This document shows, piece after piece, positions 19,792 to 29,119 of a DNA stretch of 43,695 bases. Each line of letters begins with the position of its first letter. Position 1 is the stretch's first letter. Source of the DNA: Stentor coeruleus (lineage: Eukaryota; Ciliophora; Heterotrichea; Heterotrichida; Stentoridae). The stretch is taken from the NCBI GenBank assembly GCA_001970955.1, contig MPUH01000600.1, positions 1 to 43,695 of the forward strand, read 5' to 3'. Below the pieces are notes generated by a model. That model was given only the letters and a program-made list of their open reading frames with translations, did no database searches and was not told where the DNA came from. The position numbers and the translations under genes are program-made.

Positions 19792-20232
19792 TTTTTATGT
19801 TTATAACTAAGTAGAGAGATTTAGAGGTGGATTTATTAGGAAATATAGCAAGATTGTGAGGAAAATTGAGGTTATAAATTATAAACAAAGATGATATAGG
19901 AAAAAATACAATAAAATAGCGCTTTTTAATCGGGGAGTTTTTTGATAAGATCGTAACAGCCCAAAGCCCAAAATATATTTTTTAAGCCAAATTTGTATTT
20001 CTAAGGTTTGTTTTTTACAGTTTCATAGCATATCCTTTTATTCTATCAGTTTATATCAAACTGGTAAAATGAAGACAGTTTTTTTATACTAATTTATCGT
20101 ATCCTTAACTCAAATCAATATGCCAAGTTATGAAAAATCCTCAGTCATGCCTAGCCAATTAAAAAAAACACAATACTTGTATTCAACAAAAAAAAAACTA
20201 TATTTCCAATCTAATGTAATTATTATTTACAA
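19792..20232. other. Intergenic region between pinin 5' end and RING gene 3' end
   Basis: AT-rich; G-rich on the + strand next to pinin, i.e. C-rich on its sense strand. A 75-codon + strand frame starting near 20120 runs into the RING gene antisense and is not credible. Nothing else is seen. Confidence 0.5.
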
Positions 20233-20631
20233 TCAGACTTTTATTCTGTCTAAAGGACACACTCCTTTTAGCTTTAACCACCCATCAAGACAGATTTTAT
20301 GGAAAAAATGCCCACAATTCAGTTTTCTGAGACAGTCTCCCTTTTGAATAGAACCAAGACATATTGCACAGTCATGGAATTTTTTCTTTAAAATTAAAGT
20401 CCCAGGGGTTGATTCCTCGAGACAATATTCGCTATTATAGATAATTTCTTGTAATTTATGAAGTTCTTCTTGTGATAAACCATGATCTATAGGTTTGATT
20501 TCTTGGTAGTATAATTCAATACTTATATGACGACTGAACTCTTCATCAGAGCTTGAGTCACTGTATATAATAAAGTGAATACTCCCTGATATATTAATTT
20601 CTTCATTTGATCTTCTTGGATTCGCGTCCAT
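20233..20631 (-). CDS. Small RING-H2 protein, probable E3 ubiquitin ligase
   Basis: 132 residues with a C-terminal RING: Cys88-x2-Cys91, Cys106-x-His108-x2-His111-x2-Cys114 and Cys125-x2-Asp128. The last ligand is Asp (CPLDR) instead of the usual Cys, as is known for Rbx1 (CPLDN). The tryptophan after the fourth pair (DGWLK, Trp118) is present, as expected for E2 binding. The N-terminal 85 residues are acidic and Ser-rich with no recognised domain. The protein ends five residues after the RING at a TGA stop. It is much smaller than most ligases and lacks Rbx1's extra zinc ligands, so it is probably not Rbx1 itself. Confidence 0.8.
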   Translation of the reverse strand: MDANPRRSNEEINISGSIHFIIYSDSSSDEEFSRHISIELYYQEIKPIDHGLSQEELHKLQEIIYNSEYCLEESTPGTLILKKKFHDCAICLGSIQKGDCLRKLNCGHFFHKICLDGWLKLKGVCPLDRIKV

Positions 20632-21130
20632 TTTTAAATGTTTTATATCGGTAAACCATATTTCTAATTATAGGTATGAAAAATATTAAGGGGCATAAGA
20701 TTTATGTTGATATAAAGAAAGTTGGAAAGCGGATTTTGATAAAATAAAAAATAGAGAATTTAGATATCTTTCATTTTAGACACAATACTTTAGATATTAG
20801 GTTGATAAAAGGTTTTTAACTTTATGATATTTATGTAAATTTCGCTAAAAAGGTCTTATAAAATAAGAAAATATTCTGATTACTAGTCATAAATTTAAAG
20901 CTATTAAATGCTTATATTTTTTTAAAATCATTAGATTCATAGTTGTCAAAGCAATTTTTTGGTTTAATTTAAGAGTTATATAGCACTAATTGTTTAGTAA
21001 CTTAAAAGTTTCAGAAATATTGCTATTATAATATAATTTTTTAATTTAAGAGTTATTTAGCACTAATTGTTTAGGCACTCCCAACTTTCAGAAATATTGC
21101 TATTATCATATAACTTTATCATTCCAACAG
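20632..21130. other. Intergenic region with a 77-bp imperfect tandem repeat
   Basis: Upstream of the EF-hand pseudogene. Copies at 20963-21035 and 21040-21112 share TTTAATTTAAGAGTTAT at the start and TTTCAGAAATATTGCTATTAT near the end, with a divergent middle. No N is nearby, so it is a genuine duplication. Confidence 0.65.
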
Positions 21131-21607
21131 GTTTTAATAAGTTTTATAAAAAATTATGAAGATGTTGATGAAGCTCAAGTAGAAGTAGAGATTAAAAAGA
21201 TTTTCGATTACTTTGATCAAGATGGAAGTGGGAGTATTGACTCAGATGAACTAAAATAATTCTTAAAATGCTTAGGGAAAAATGTTGTAGATGAAGAAGT
21301 TAATGATATTATAGCAACAATTGATATAAATGGAGATGGGACAATAAATTACTCTGAGTTTGTCAAGGAAATGAGAAAAAGTTATGGAAAAAGAGATGTA
21401 GGAAAAAAATTACAAGCAGTATATGCGAGATTTGTTCAAGATTGATCATCGTTTATAATTAAATAAGGAGTACAACATGTTATGAATACTATATTTAAAG
21501 AAGGAATGAATATTGATGAAGTGGAAGATATGATTATAGTTGTTGGAGGGGATAAAGAATATGTGACTTTTGAAGAGTTTAAGAAAGTTATGTTAGAAGG
21601 AGTCTAG
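21131..21607 (+). pseudogene. Calmodulin/troponin-C-like EF-hand pseudogene with three internal stops
   Basis: One frame reads through a four-EF-hand protein: EF1 DQDGSGSIDSDE, EF2 DINGDGTINYSE, EF3 VQD-stop-SSFIIK-stop-G and EF4 VVGGDKEYVTFEE, ending EFKKVMLEGV-TAG. In-frame stops are TAA at 21257-21259 (where Gln or Glu is usual after DELK), TGA at 21443-21445 (where the EF-loop Gly belongs) and TAA at 21464-21466. None is removed by a consensus 15-nt intron, and the frame never shifts. There is no in-frame ATG before EF1. Substitution-only decay suggests recent loss. Stop-codon reassignment is unlikely because no other gene here needs it. Confidence 0.75.
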
Positions 21608-22913
21608 TTAGACTATTAATATAAAATTGTTTTAGGGAATGTGGATTTTTATAGATAAGATCTTAGTGGTTTTATAAAGTTTTGTAATTTAGGAAGTTTT
21701 TGTGATATAATTATAGGATTTTATATATAGGAGGATATGATTATATAGGTTAATTTTTTTTATGTTTAGGGATTGTATACTAAAAAATGGGTTGATGAGA
21801 ATAATTGATTTTTGTTAATAGTAAAAGCTCAATAGTTTGAGATTTTTTTGTATTTAAAAAAATATATGTGTTATATAGTAATTATTTGTAATTTATATAA
21901 TGATATTATAATCATTAGTATTATCCGTTAATAATTTACCTATTCATATAAAAATATAAAAAATCCTTGCATATTTTCTATAAATCGAAATTTATTCCTA
22001 TAAACTCTTTCTTTTATCACTAGTGAAATAACCTTTAAAAGCTTTTACTCTTATTTTTTTAAGGTCACTTTTACTCATAGGAAATGTTTGCCAAAAAAAC
22101 TCTTTGATGATTATAGACTTAGTTTGTTTGGAGATTATTTCTGAATAATCAGTTCAAATATTTATGAATTTATGAAAATACAAGAACTAAAAGTATTAGT
22201 ACTATCTAATAAAGATCAATAAAAATTAGTGCTATTATAATTACACACTGCATGCCACTGAAGGGCTAAGTTCTTAAAGCTAAATCTATTAGCGATTAAA
22301 TCTAATCATTTTATCATAATAATTATAATAAACATAATGCTTATGCTGCAATTAATTAAAGGTAAAAGATCTATTTTTTAATGTTCTTGATTAGCACAGT
22401 CATATTAAGTCATAGTTCAAAAGAGAAATAGAGAAATTAGCAAAGAATTCAAATTATAATCAAAAAAACAATCAAAAATTACAAAATTTCAAATAACATA
22501 AACAACTAATCTATACACAAACTAGGCCCATGCACTTCAATTCAACTCAAAATATTCCTCCTTCATTATCAAAAGCACAATCTCCAACATCAAAATAAAT
22601 CATTAAATTAAAAAAAACCAAACATCTCAATCATAAAAGTCCCAAACCACCACCAACTCTAATCCTAAAAACCTCCCTCTAACTTTATCATAATTATCTT
22701 TCTAACCACCCTATAATATTTTCTATCAAAGTCTTTCTCTATTTCCCCAAGCATTCCATCTCACTATTCCGGAACATCCCCAACACCCAGCTTTTTTAAT
22801 ATCTTATCTTCTAAAAAGTCATCCTAAAAATATNAACACCCAGCTTTTTTAATATCTTATCTTCTAAAAAGTCATCCTAAAAATATAATAGCATCTCAAT
22901 CGAATGATTAATA
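21608..22913. other. Intergenic region upstream of phosphoglycerate mutase
   Basis: AT-rich, becoming strongly C-rich and G-poor from about 22440 to the start codon. It contains the unmerged overlap at 22782-22886, so the real distance is about 53 nt shorter. No gene is recognised. Confidence 0.55.
22782..22886. repeat. 52-bp perfect direct repeat flanking a single N (assembly artefact)
   Basis: 22782-22833 and 22835-22886 are identical around the N at 22834, just upstream of the phosphoglycerate mutase start. Confidence 0.85.
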
Positions 22914-23669
22914 ATGGCTTATCGTTTAGTCTTAGTACGTCACGGAGAAAGTACATGGAACCAAGAGAATCGCTTCACTGGGTGGACTGATGTTCCTCTA
23001 GCCGCCAAAGGTGTAGAAGAGGCAAAAGAAGGTGGTCAGCTTCTTCGTGAACAGAATTTCCAATTTGACACCGTGCATAGTTCAGTACTGAAAAGAGCGA
23101 TTCAAACCATGAATATCGTATGTTCAGAAATCGATCAAGAATATTTGCCAGTAAACAAACACTGGAGATTAAACGAGAGACATTATGGTGGACTTCAAGG
23201 TTTAAACAAGTCAGAGACTGCAGCTCTTCATGGTGAAGAACAAGTGCTTATATGGAGAAGATCATATGATATCCCTCCACCATCACTAGAAGTAACAGAT
23301 CAAAGACATCCTTCACATGAAGCTAAATACAAAGGTTTACCAGTTGATATTTTACCTAAGACTGAATGTTTAAAGGATTGTATTGAAAGGGTTTTACCTT
23401 ATTGGTACGACCATATTGCCCCTGATATTCTGTCTGGGAAAAGAGTTCTGATTGTCGCTCATGGGAACTCATTAAGAGGACTTGTTAAGCATCTTGATAA
23501 AATGACTGAAGATGCTATTTTAAAGCTTAATATCCCAACAGGTATACCTTTAGTATATGAACTTGACAATAACTTACAGCCTGTAAGACATTATTACTTA
23601 GCTGATGATGAGACTGTTAGAAAACGTATTGAAGCTGTGGCTAATCAAGGCAAAGCTAAACCAGCATAA
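22914..23669 (+). CDS. gpmA/PGAM: 2,3-bisphosphoglycerate-dependent phosphoglycerate mutase
   Basis: 251 residues, full length for the dPGM family, a single exon. It interconverts 3- and 2-phosphoglycerate in glycolysis in the cytosol. The phosphohistidine motif [17 protein letters not shown] has catalytic His10. Glu88 and His90 lie in [15 protein letters not shown], and His183 in [13 protein letters not shown]. All catalytic residues are present. The start is GATTAATAATGGC and the stop TAA. It also has a functional tie to the serine pathway genes in this window, because its substrate 3-phosphoglycerate feeds phosphoserine synthesis, although the genes are not adjacent. Confidence 0.96.
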   Translation: MAYRLVLVRHGESTWNQENRFTGWTDVPLAAKGVEEAKEGGQLLREQNFQFDTVHSSVLKRAIQTMNIVCSEIDQEYLPVNKHWRLNERHYGGLQGLNKSETAALHGEEQVLIWRRSYDIPPPSLEVTDQRHPSHEAKYKGLPVDILPKTECLKDCIERVLPYWYDHIAPDILSGKRVLIVAHGNSLRGLVKHLDKMTEDAILKLNIPTGIPLVYELDNNLQPVRHYYLADDETVRKRIEAVANQGKAKPA

Positions 23670-24018
23670 ATAATTAGAAGAATAGGCATAGACATTTTCT
23701 ATGGAATTTTTAGTTAAAAAAGTTCATTTTACACATGAAGTCGTGTTTATAATTTTAACATAAAAATCTAATACCGAATACAGATATAAAAAACCTTTAA
23801 ATCAAATTTATATAATAAAACTCAAGCTTAGGTTTTTTATTATAGATTTTCTTAAGAAAAACAATTTAGAATTTTCTTATAGGAAATATAAAATTTTATA
23901 AGAAAGGTAGTTGTTTAGAAACCGGGAAAACTGAAAGGATAAAGGTTACTCCATTTACTTTTGAGCGTTATTTAATATAAAATATAAGTAATAAGTACAA
24001 AAATTTACTTTATGTTAC
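23670..24018. other. Short convergent intergenic region
   Basis: AT-rich sequence between the ends of phosphoglycerate mutase and the small - strand ORF. Nothing recognisable. Confidence 0.5.
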
Positions 24019-24369
24019 TTAATATTGTTTTAAAGCCATAACTCTTCTTCTTGTTATACAAGAATTCGAAATACTACATAGACCAATAGGCTTTGGGGCT
24101 ATTGAGCATTGGTCTCTAATGCAAACTGGTTCGATTTCTTTCTCGAGTAATGTGTAAATTTCAGCTAAATTAGTTTGTAATTTACAGTATATGTATTTCT
24201 GTTCATCAGAAATGTGTGTAAATAAATGCTTGATTTGTGTTGGTTCGACTAAAACAAGCTCTGTAAAGCAGTATTCGATATCATTATCGTTGTCGTAATC
24301 CATATCGATTGTACTGGCATCTGAGATTCTTATCGCTGGTTCATCAACTATGAGTTCTTGGCATTGCAT
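24019..24369 (-). CDS. Small protein of unknown function
   Basis: A 116-residue ORF starting in an A-rich context (ATAAAAATGC) with an acidic N-terminal half (DMDYDNDNDIEYCFTELV). The remainder is helical and Cys-containing (YIYCKLQTNLAEIYTLLEKEI, then Cys at CIRDQCS, LCSISNSC). The seven Cys overall do not form a pattern I recognise. The sense-strand 5' flank is C-rich, as for real genes here, which supports it. No family is recognised and it could be lineage-specific. Confidence 0.45.
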   Translation of the reverse strand: MQCQELIVDEPAIRISDASTIDMDYDNDNDIEYCFTELVLVEPTQIKHLFTHISDEQKYIYCKLQTNLAEIYTLLEKEIEPVCIRDQCSIAPKPIGLCSISNSCITRRRVMALKQY

Positions 24370-25340
24370 TTTTATGAATATAAATGGTTATCAGTGTGCT
24401 TAGTTTTGCTTATATGGGAAAATAGAAAAGTTCATTAGATTTTAAGGGTTGAAAGATTTTTGGGTTGATTTGGAAAGTTTTGATGATGTTTTTGGAGATG
24501 GAAATTGATGAGAAAAGTTTTTGGGGTTGATAAAGTTGGCTTGTTATTATGATTTTTTGTGGATAAAGATAGAATATTAAGGGATAATGGATTTAGATAG
24601 AGTTTTGATGGGTTGAGTAGATTTGGTAGAGGAGATTGGGATTTTTTTTGGTTTAGGGAGAAAATTTTAGCGTGGAGAGAAGTTGTTGGATGAAATAAAG
24701 ATAGAAATTCGTAAGGTTTGTTGTATTTTTTGGATATAGAAGAGTAAGTTACTTTAATTAATATGTGTAATAAACACTTACTTATATAGGTAATAAGAAT
24801 TACCTTTTTTTCTTCTAATTATCTTGTTTTTTCTGGTTCCATATATTTTTATATAGTCATAGTATAAATAAATTCTTATATATATCTTATTTATAACTAA
24901 ATCTATACCCTTTGTTTATTATGATATTTTGTTCTATAAAGAAGATGAGGTATTTAGTATTATTTATCACAAGCCTTTAAGCAATTGTCAAGAAAAATTG
25001 AGAAGTAGACAATTTTTAGTTATCTTGAATAATATAACCAGATAAGAAGTAGGCTATTATTACTTGATTTTTATATCATAGTTTTAAATAGAAAATCTAG
25101 CTTTAGAAAGTATATAAAATCAAAGCAGAGTTTGCAGAAAATCTAAGATTGGGTTATTTTTGATTATTGCTTTAAGATATTTATTATACAAAACAAATTT
25201 TTTAAATATAAAATTTTAAAACATTTTGAACTAAAATTAAGACTCCATAGCTTATATTCAAATTTTGACAAAATATAAGACTATAACTTAATTTCTCAAA
25301 CCTTTATAAAATATATATAATTATTCTATAAAATATCAAA
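24370..25340. other. Intergenic region between divergent genes
   Basis: The left 350 nt are G-rich and C-poor on the + strand (sense C-rich for the - strand ORF). The last 100 nt before 25341 are C-rich. No coding or RNA signal. Confidence 0.5.
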
Positions 25341-26567
25341 ATGTCAGAGCTACCCATTACTAATGCTTACCTAAATAAATGCTCTACGAAATACTGCCGA
25401 AATGCCTTGACAATTAGAAACTATTATATTGGGCCCTCAAATATGAAATATTGTCTTGAATGCATAAGCAATTTTGAGTGTAAATATTGCACATCAAAGT
25501 ACATATTCGTATCTATTAGTGACACTAATATTTGCTTTGAATGCAGTTGGAAATCTTTTTATAATGGAAATTATCCAGTATCTGTTCTTAAAGGAGTGAC
25601 AAATTTGCCAGGAAATTCACAGGCACGAATATTGATTCAGAGATTTAAAGAAAATTTTCCTAAACTTAATAAACCAGAAGTTAATGATTTCTATCAAGAT
25701 AAATTTGAGAATACTACTTACTACGCTAAATTGTGTTTATCAGAAAGAGCTCTTTCATGGGCTTATAAAAGATGTAAAAAAAGAGATTCTATCCTAGGTT
25801 TTCAACTATTATTAGAAAATATAAACATTCTCTTTGAATTAGGTAAAACAACTGATGCTTTAGCTGCTTTTCGTTCTATAAAATCTGAAGAGACACATGT
25901 TGAAAACTATACAACCCTTATGGACTATTGTGGAACTGAATATTTCAAAAAGAAAAATATGGACTTGGACCAATTGAGTTCATCATTAATCGATGATCCA
26001 AATGATTTGAATGCTTGCAGAATAAAATATTTTATTAGATACAAAGAAAATTATTATGAAGTTGAAAAACAGCTCCAAAACTTAGATTCTCATACACCAA
26101 TTAATATCAAACTTTTTATAGACTGCTTAAGATATTCAGAACTTAAAAATTTAAATGAAGAATCTTTACTTAATGCAATACATTTAGCTAAAAGCTACTG
26201 CCCATCTTATGTTTTAATATCAAGTCTTTATGTTCTTTTATCTAGATTTTATAAATGTTATCTTGGATCATTTGATAAGTCTTTGAGTTCACTTGAAGAA
26301 GCTGCTAAGGTATGGCTTAAAGTAAATGTGGAAAATGAATTTGCAGTTAAAATTTTGATAAAATTGGCCAAAGCTTATATTAGAATTGATATCAACAGGT
26401 CAAAAGCAATAATTCTTCATTGCATAAAGTTTGCAGAGGGAAGTAAATATGTTAAAATTAGGGTTAAAGCGCTTAAAGTATTGAGGAATATTTTAAATTC
26501 AAATCACGAATATGAAAGAGTTTGCACTGTTGAAAGAAAACTTTGGGAAATTAAAAATTCTCATTAG
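25341..26567 (+). CDS. Eight-cysteine zinc-binding domain plus helical-repeat protein
   Basis: 408 residues, single exon. The N-terminus has Cys at 14, 19, 38, 41, 47, 50, 65 and 68 (C-x4-C, C-x2-C, C-x2-C, C-x2-C), spaced as in a two-zinc cross-brace or treble-clef fold. Residues about 135-400 are paired amphipathic helices reminiscent of TPR repeats (e.g. LLLENINILFELGKTTDALAAF, LYVLLSRFYKCYLGSFDKSLSSLEEAAKVW, ILIKLAKAYIRIDINRSKAIILHC). I do not recognise a named family. A RING-like E3 with a substrate-binding helical domain is one option; a zinc-ribbon scaffold is another. No His ligand is needed to complete the set. Confidence 0.7.
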   Translation: MSELPITNAYLNKCSTKYCRNALTIRNYYIGPSNMKYCLECISNFECKYCTSKYIFVSISDTNICFECSWKSFYNGNYPVSVLKGVTNLPGNSQARILIQRFKENFPKLNKPEVNDFYQDKFENTTYYAKLCLSERALSWAYKRCKKRDSILGFQLLLENINILFELGKTTDALAAFRSIKSEETHVENYTTLMDYCGTEYFKKKNMDLDQLSSSLIDDPNDLNACRIKYFIRYKENYYEVEKQLQNLDSHTPINIKLFIDCLRYSELKNLNEESLLNAIHLAKSYCPSYVLISSLYVLLSRFYKCYLGSFDKSLSSLEEAAKVWLKVNVENEFAVKILIKLAKAYIRIDINRSKAIILHCIKFAEGSKYVKIRVKALKVLRNILNSNHEYERVCTVERKLWEIKNSH

Positions 26568-27037
26568 GTTTAATAGATTAGAATAAACAGTTAACGTAAG
26601 AGTTTTTTAGTGATTCGTAGTATATTTTTGGAGATGTGGGAAAATAAAAACATATTTTGTTTATATCCTATAAATATATTAAAATCAAGGCATTATAATA
26701 TTAATTGCTGAGAAAAATTTTTAATATAACTTTTACAGCATAGATTTAAAAGATAATTTATATCAACTCTCTTAAACTTATCCAATCTAATTTATATACC
26801 TTACTAAATTTAATAATACTAAAATCTCAAAAGCCAAAAAGCCTCAAAAACAAACTAACCCAACGATCCAAATCTTCAATAAAATCATTTTCCATTTTCA
26901 TAAAAATCTAAACTATAACTTCTTTAAAACACACAATCTAATAAGATCTCCCCCTTATTTCTTTAACATAATCTTCCTATCCTCTTGAAATAAAATATAA
27001 TTATTAGTAATTTTAATCATTAACTCTTTTCAAATAA
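26568..27037. other. Intergenic region upstream of MFS transporter 1
   Basis: Strongly C-rich and G-poor over the last 250 nt, ending TTTCAAATAAATGG at the next start. No gene seen. Confidence 0.5.
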
Positions 27038-28456
27038 ATGGAAAAAAATCGTGCCTATTCTGTTTTAGAACTTATAGGCTGGGGGAAATACAACTTTTTA
27101 CTTTTTATTCAATGCGGATTAGTAACATAAAAATAGGCATGGAGTACATACGATTATTGGTACGAAAGTCTAGCTTTTATTATTGAAGGGATAATCGATG
27201 AATGGAATATAAGCACCTTACAAGCAGGGACAATTGGATCATTTTTACAAATCGGGTTATTTATTGGGAGTTTTATCTGGGGTTATATAGCAGGAAAGTA
27301 TGGTAGAATGCATGCTTTTAAATCAACAATAATCGTCGTCACAATAGGAAGTTTTTTATTAACTTTTTCTCCAAACTATTATGTTATAAGTGCAGCTTTG
27401 ACTATTATCGGTGTAGGAATGGCTGGGGAAATTTCTTTAGCAGGAACAGTATTTTATGAATTTTGTCCACCTTCTAAAAGATGGTATATGACTTTAATGT
27501 CTTTATTTCTTAGCTTTGGGTCTATATCAGCAGCTCTTGTTGCATTTTTAGTATCATTGTTTAATAAGACTGGATTTTATAATTGGAGAATTATTGTTGG
27601 GGTTGGAGCTGTTCTTGAGATTTTATCTATGATTTTTAGGTTTTTCATGCATGAGACTCCTGCTTTTCTTATAACTCAAAACAAACAGTCTGCTGCTGAT
27701 AATATTTTGAATATAGTAAGTTTAAAAAATACTGGGAAAACTTTAGATAAAATTGAATACTCGTCATCGCTAAATCCTAATGAATTCACACAAGAAGTAG
27801 AAGAAGAAAAGACTCAGGAACATGAGAAAATTATTGATATTATGAAAAAATTATTTAAACCTCCATTGCTGAAGACAACAATATTTTTAGGATTTGTATG
27901 GTTTATTTAGGTTTATATGTTTGCAAGCTATAGTTATTCTGGGTATATGTCTTTTATGCCTGAGTTTTTAAAAGAATTTTCAACATCAACTTCGTATTTT
28001 ATTATAGTGATACAACAAAGCGCTGGAATCCCAGCTGTGGTATTAGGAACATATTTGGTAGAGACTAGATGTGGTAGGAAATACACAACTCTAATATTTT
28101 TTATACTAAGTGGATTGTCAATATTAGTTTTTACCTTTACATCATCATTTTGGTTTGTATGAGCTATTTAGATTTTAATTACCAGTAGTATTGGCTTTTC
28201 ATTTATTTATCTTGCTTATGCTTCAATGTTTACTATTGGTCCTGAATCTTTTCCAACTAGTGTTAGAAGTGCAGGGTTAGGAGTTATTCATGTTATGTCT
28301 AGAGTTGGAGGATTTTTAAGTCCAATAATTATAGGATATTTATTAGAATTATCAAGTGGGGTAACTTTGTCGCTACTAAGCCTTTGTGTTACTTTTAGTG
28401 CTGCTGGAGCTTTTATGATTTGCTTGAAAGAGACTAGGGGAACAAAGATAGGATAG
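27038..28456 (+). CDS. MFS transporter, SLC22/SV2-like, copy 1
   Basis: Four exons: 27038-27121, 27137-27895, 27911-28156 and 28172-28456, joined by three 15-nt introns (457 residues, normal for the superfamily). The N-terminal half has the MFS motif A GKYGRMHAF, then FYEFCPPSKR and FRFFMHETPAFL. The C-terminal half has ETRCGRKYTTL and GPESFPTSVRSAGLG, the sugar/organic-ion transporter signature (PTSVR-G), ending KETRGTKIG. About twelve membrane segments can be drawn. Residues around 215-255 form a charged cytoplasmic loop (EVEEEKTQEHEK). The SV2/OCT flavour suggests organic-ion or metabolite transport, but the substrate is not visible. The next gene is a close paralogue with exactly the same exon lengths. 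Confidence 0.9.
27122..27136 (+). other. 15-nt intron 1 of MFS copy 1
   Basis: GTAACATAAAAATAG, A at position 10; phase 0. It lies at the same position as intron 1 of copy 2. Confidence 0.9.
27896..27910 (+). other. 15-nt intron 2 of MFS copy 1
   Basis: GTATGGTTTATTTAG, A at position 10; phase 0. Confidence 0.9.
28157..28171 (+). other. 15-nt intron 3 of MFS copy 1
   Basis: GTATGAGCTATTTAG, A at position 10; phase 0. Contains TGA and ends TAG. Confidence 0.9.
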
Positions 28457-29119
28457 GTTAATTTACATATGAAAGTTTGTGTGATGGAAAATTAGATTAG
28501 TTTATGCTTAGTTGAATTATATTCTTTGCCAGTATCATTTTCTACTACTTTACAAAATGTATTCTTCTTAAACTTAAATAGTATATTTGTAAATAACTAC
28601 CCGTATTTTAGTCTTTAATCCACTAGATATTATATATTTTCCTCTTAAATGATATGCAAGTATTAAGCAAATTATCAAGCATCATCAAGTGTACAAATTC
28701 TATTATATTTTGAATATTTTGATTCTAATGATAATAAATACAATATAATATTTTTTCTTGCTAATTTTTCCTAATCATAAAAAATATTGACTTCAAGTTG
28801 TTGTTTCAACAGTACTCAAATTATCGATTGCCTTATTTTTCACAATATTTTTTAATAAAACCACTAATAACTTAAGTGTAAAATCTATTATTAAAACAAC
28901 CCATATAAATAAATCCTAATCACAAAGTACTACGAGTTTATACCAACTTAATCTTACAAAAAACAATTATATTTTTCTTAATCAAAAAGTTTATTTTTTA
29001 TATACCAATCTATCATTATTATTAACTTTGATCTCAATTCTCAACCCACCATAATTTCCTATACACATCCAACTCAATATTTTTTCCTTAGACCAAAATC
29101 TTTTAAATACTATATAAAA
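28457..29119. other. Intergenic region between the two MFS genes
   Basis: AT-rich, with the usual C-rich stretch before the downstream start. It shows no obvious similarity to the 5' flank of copy 1, so the duplication is not recent at the flank level. Confidence 0.5.

Noticed and set aside
20120-20347. 75-codon + strand ORF
   Set aside because: Runs antisense into the RING domain gene; low-complexity composition.
21131-21607. Reassigned stop codons (Condylostoma-type code) to rescue the EF-hand frame
   Set aside because: All recognised genes have no stop at conserved sense positions once 15-nt introns are removed, and Trp is TGG throughout.
27308-28456. Three separate short MFS fragments suggesting a pseudogene
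   Set aside because: Fragments join perfectly across 15-nt introns and match the paralogue's exon lengths.
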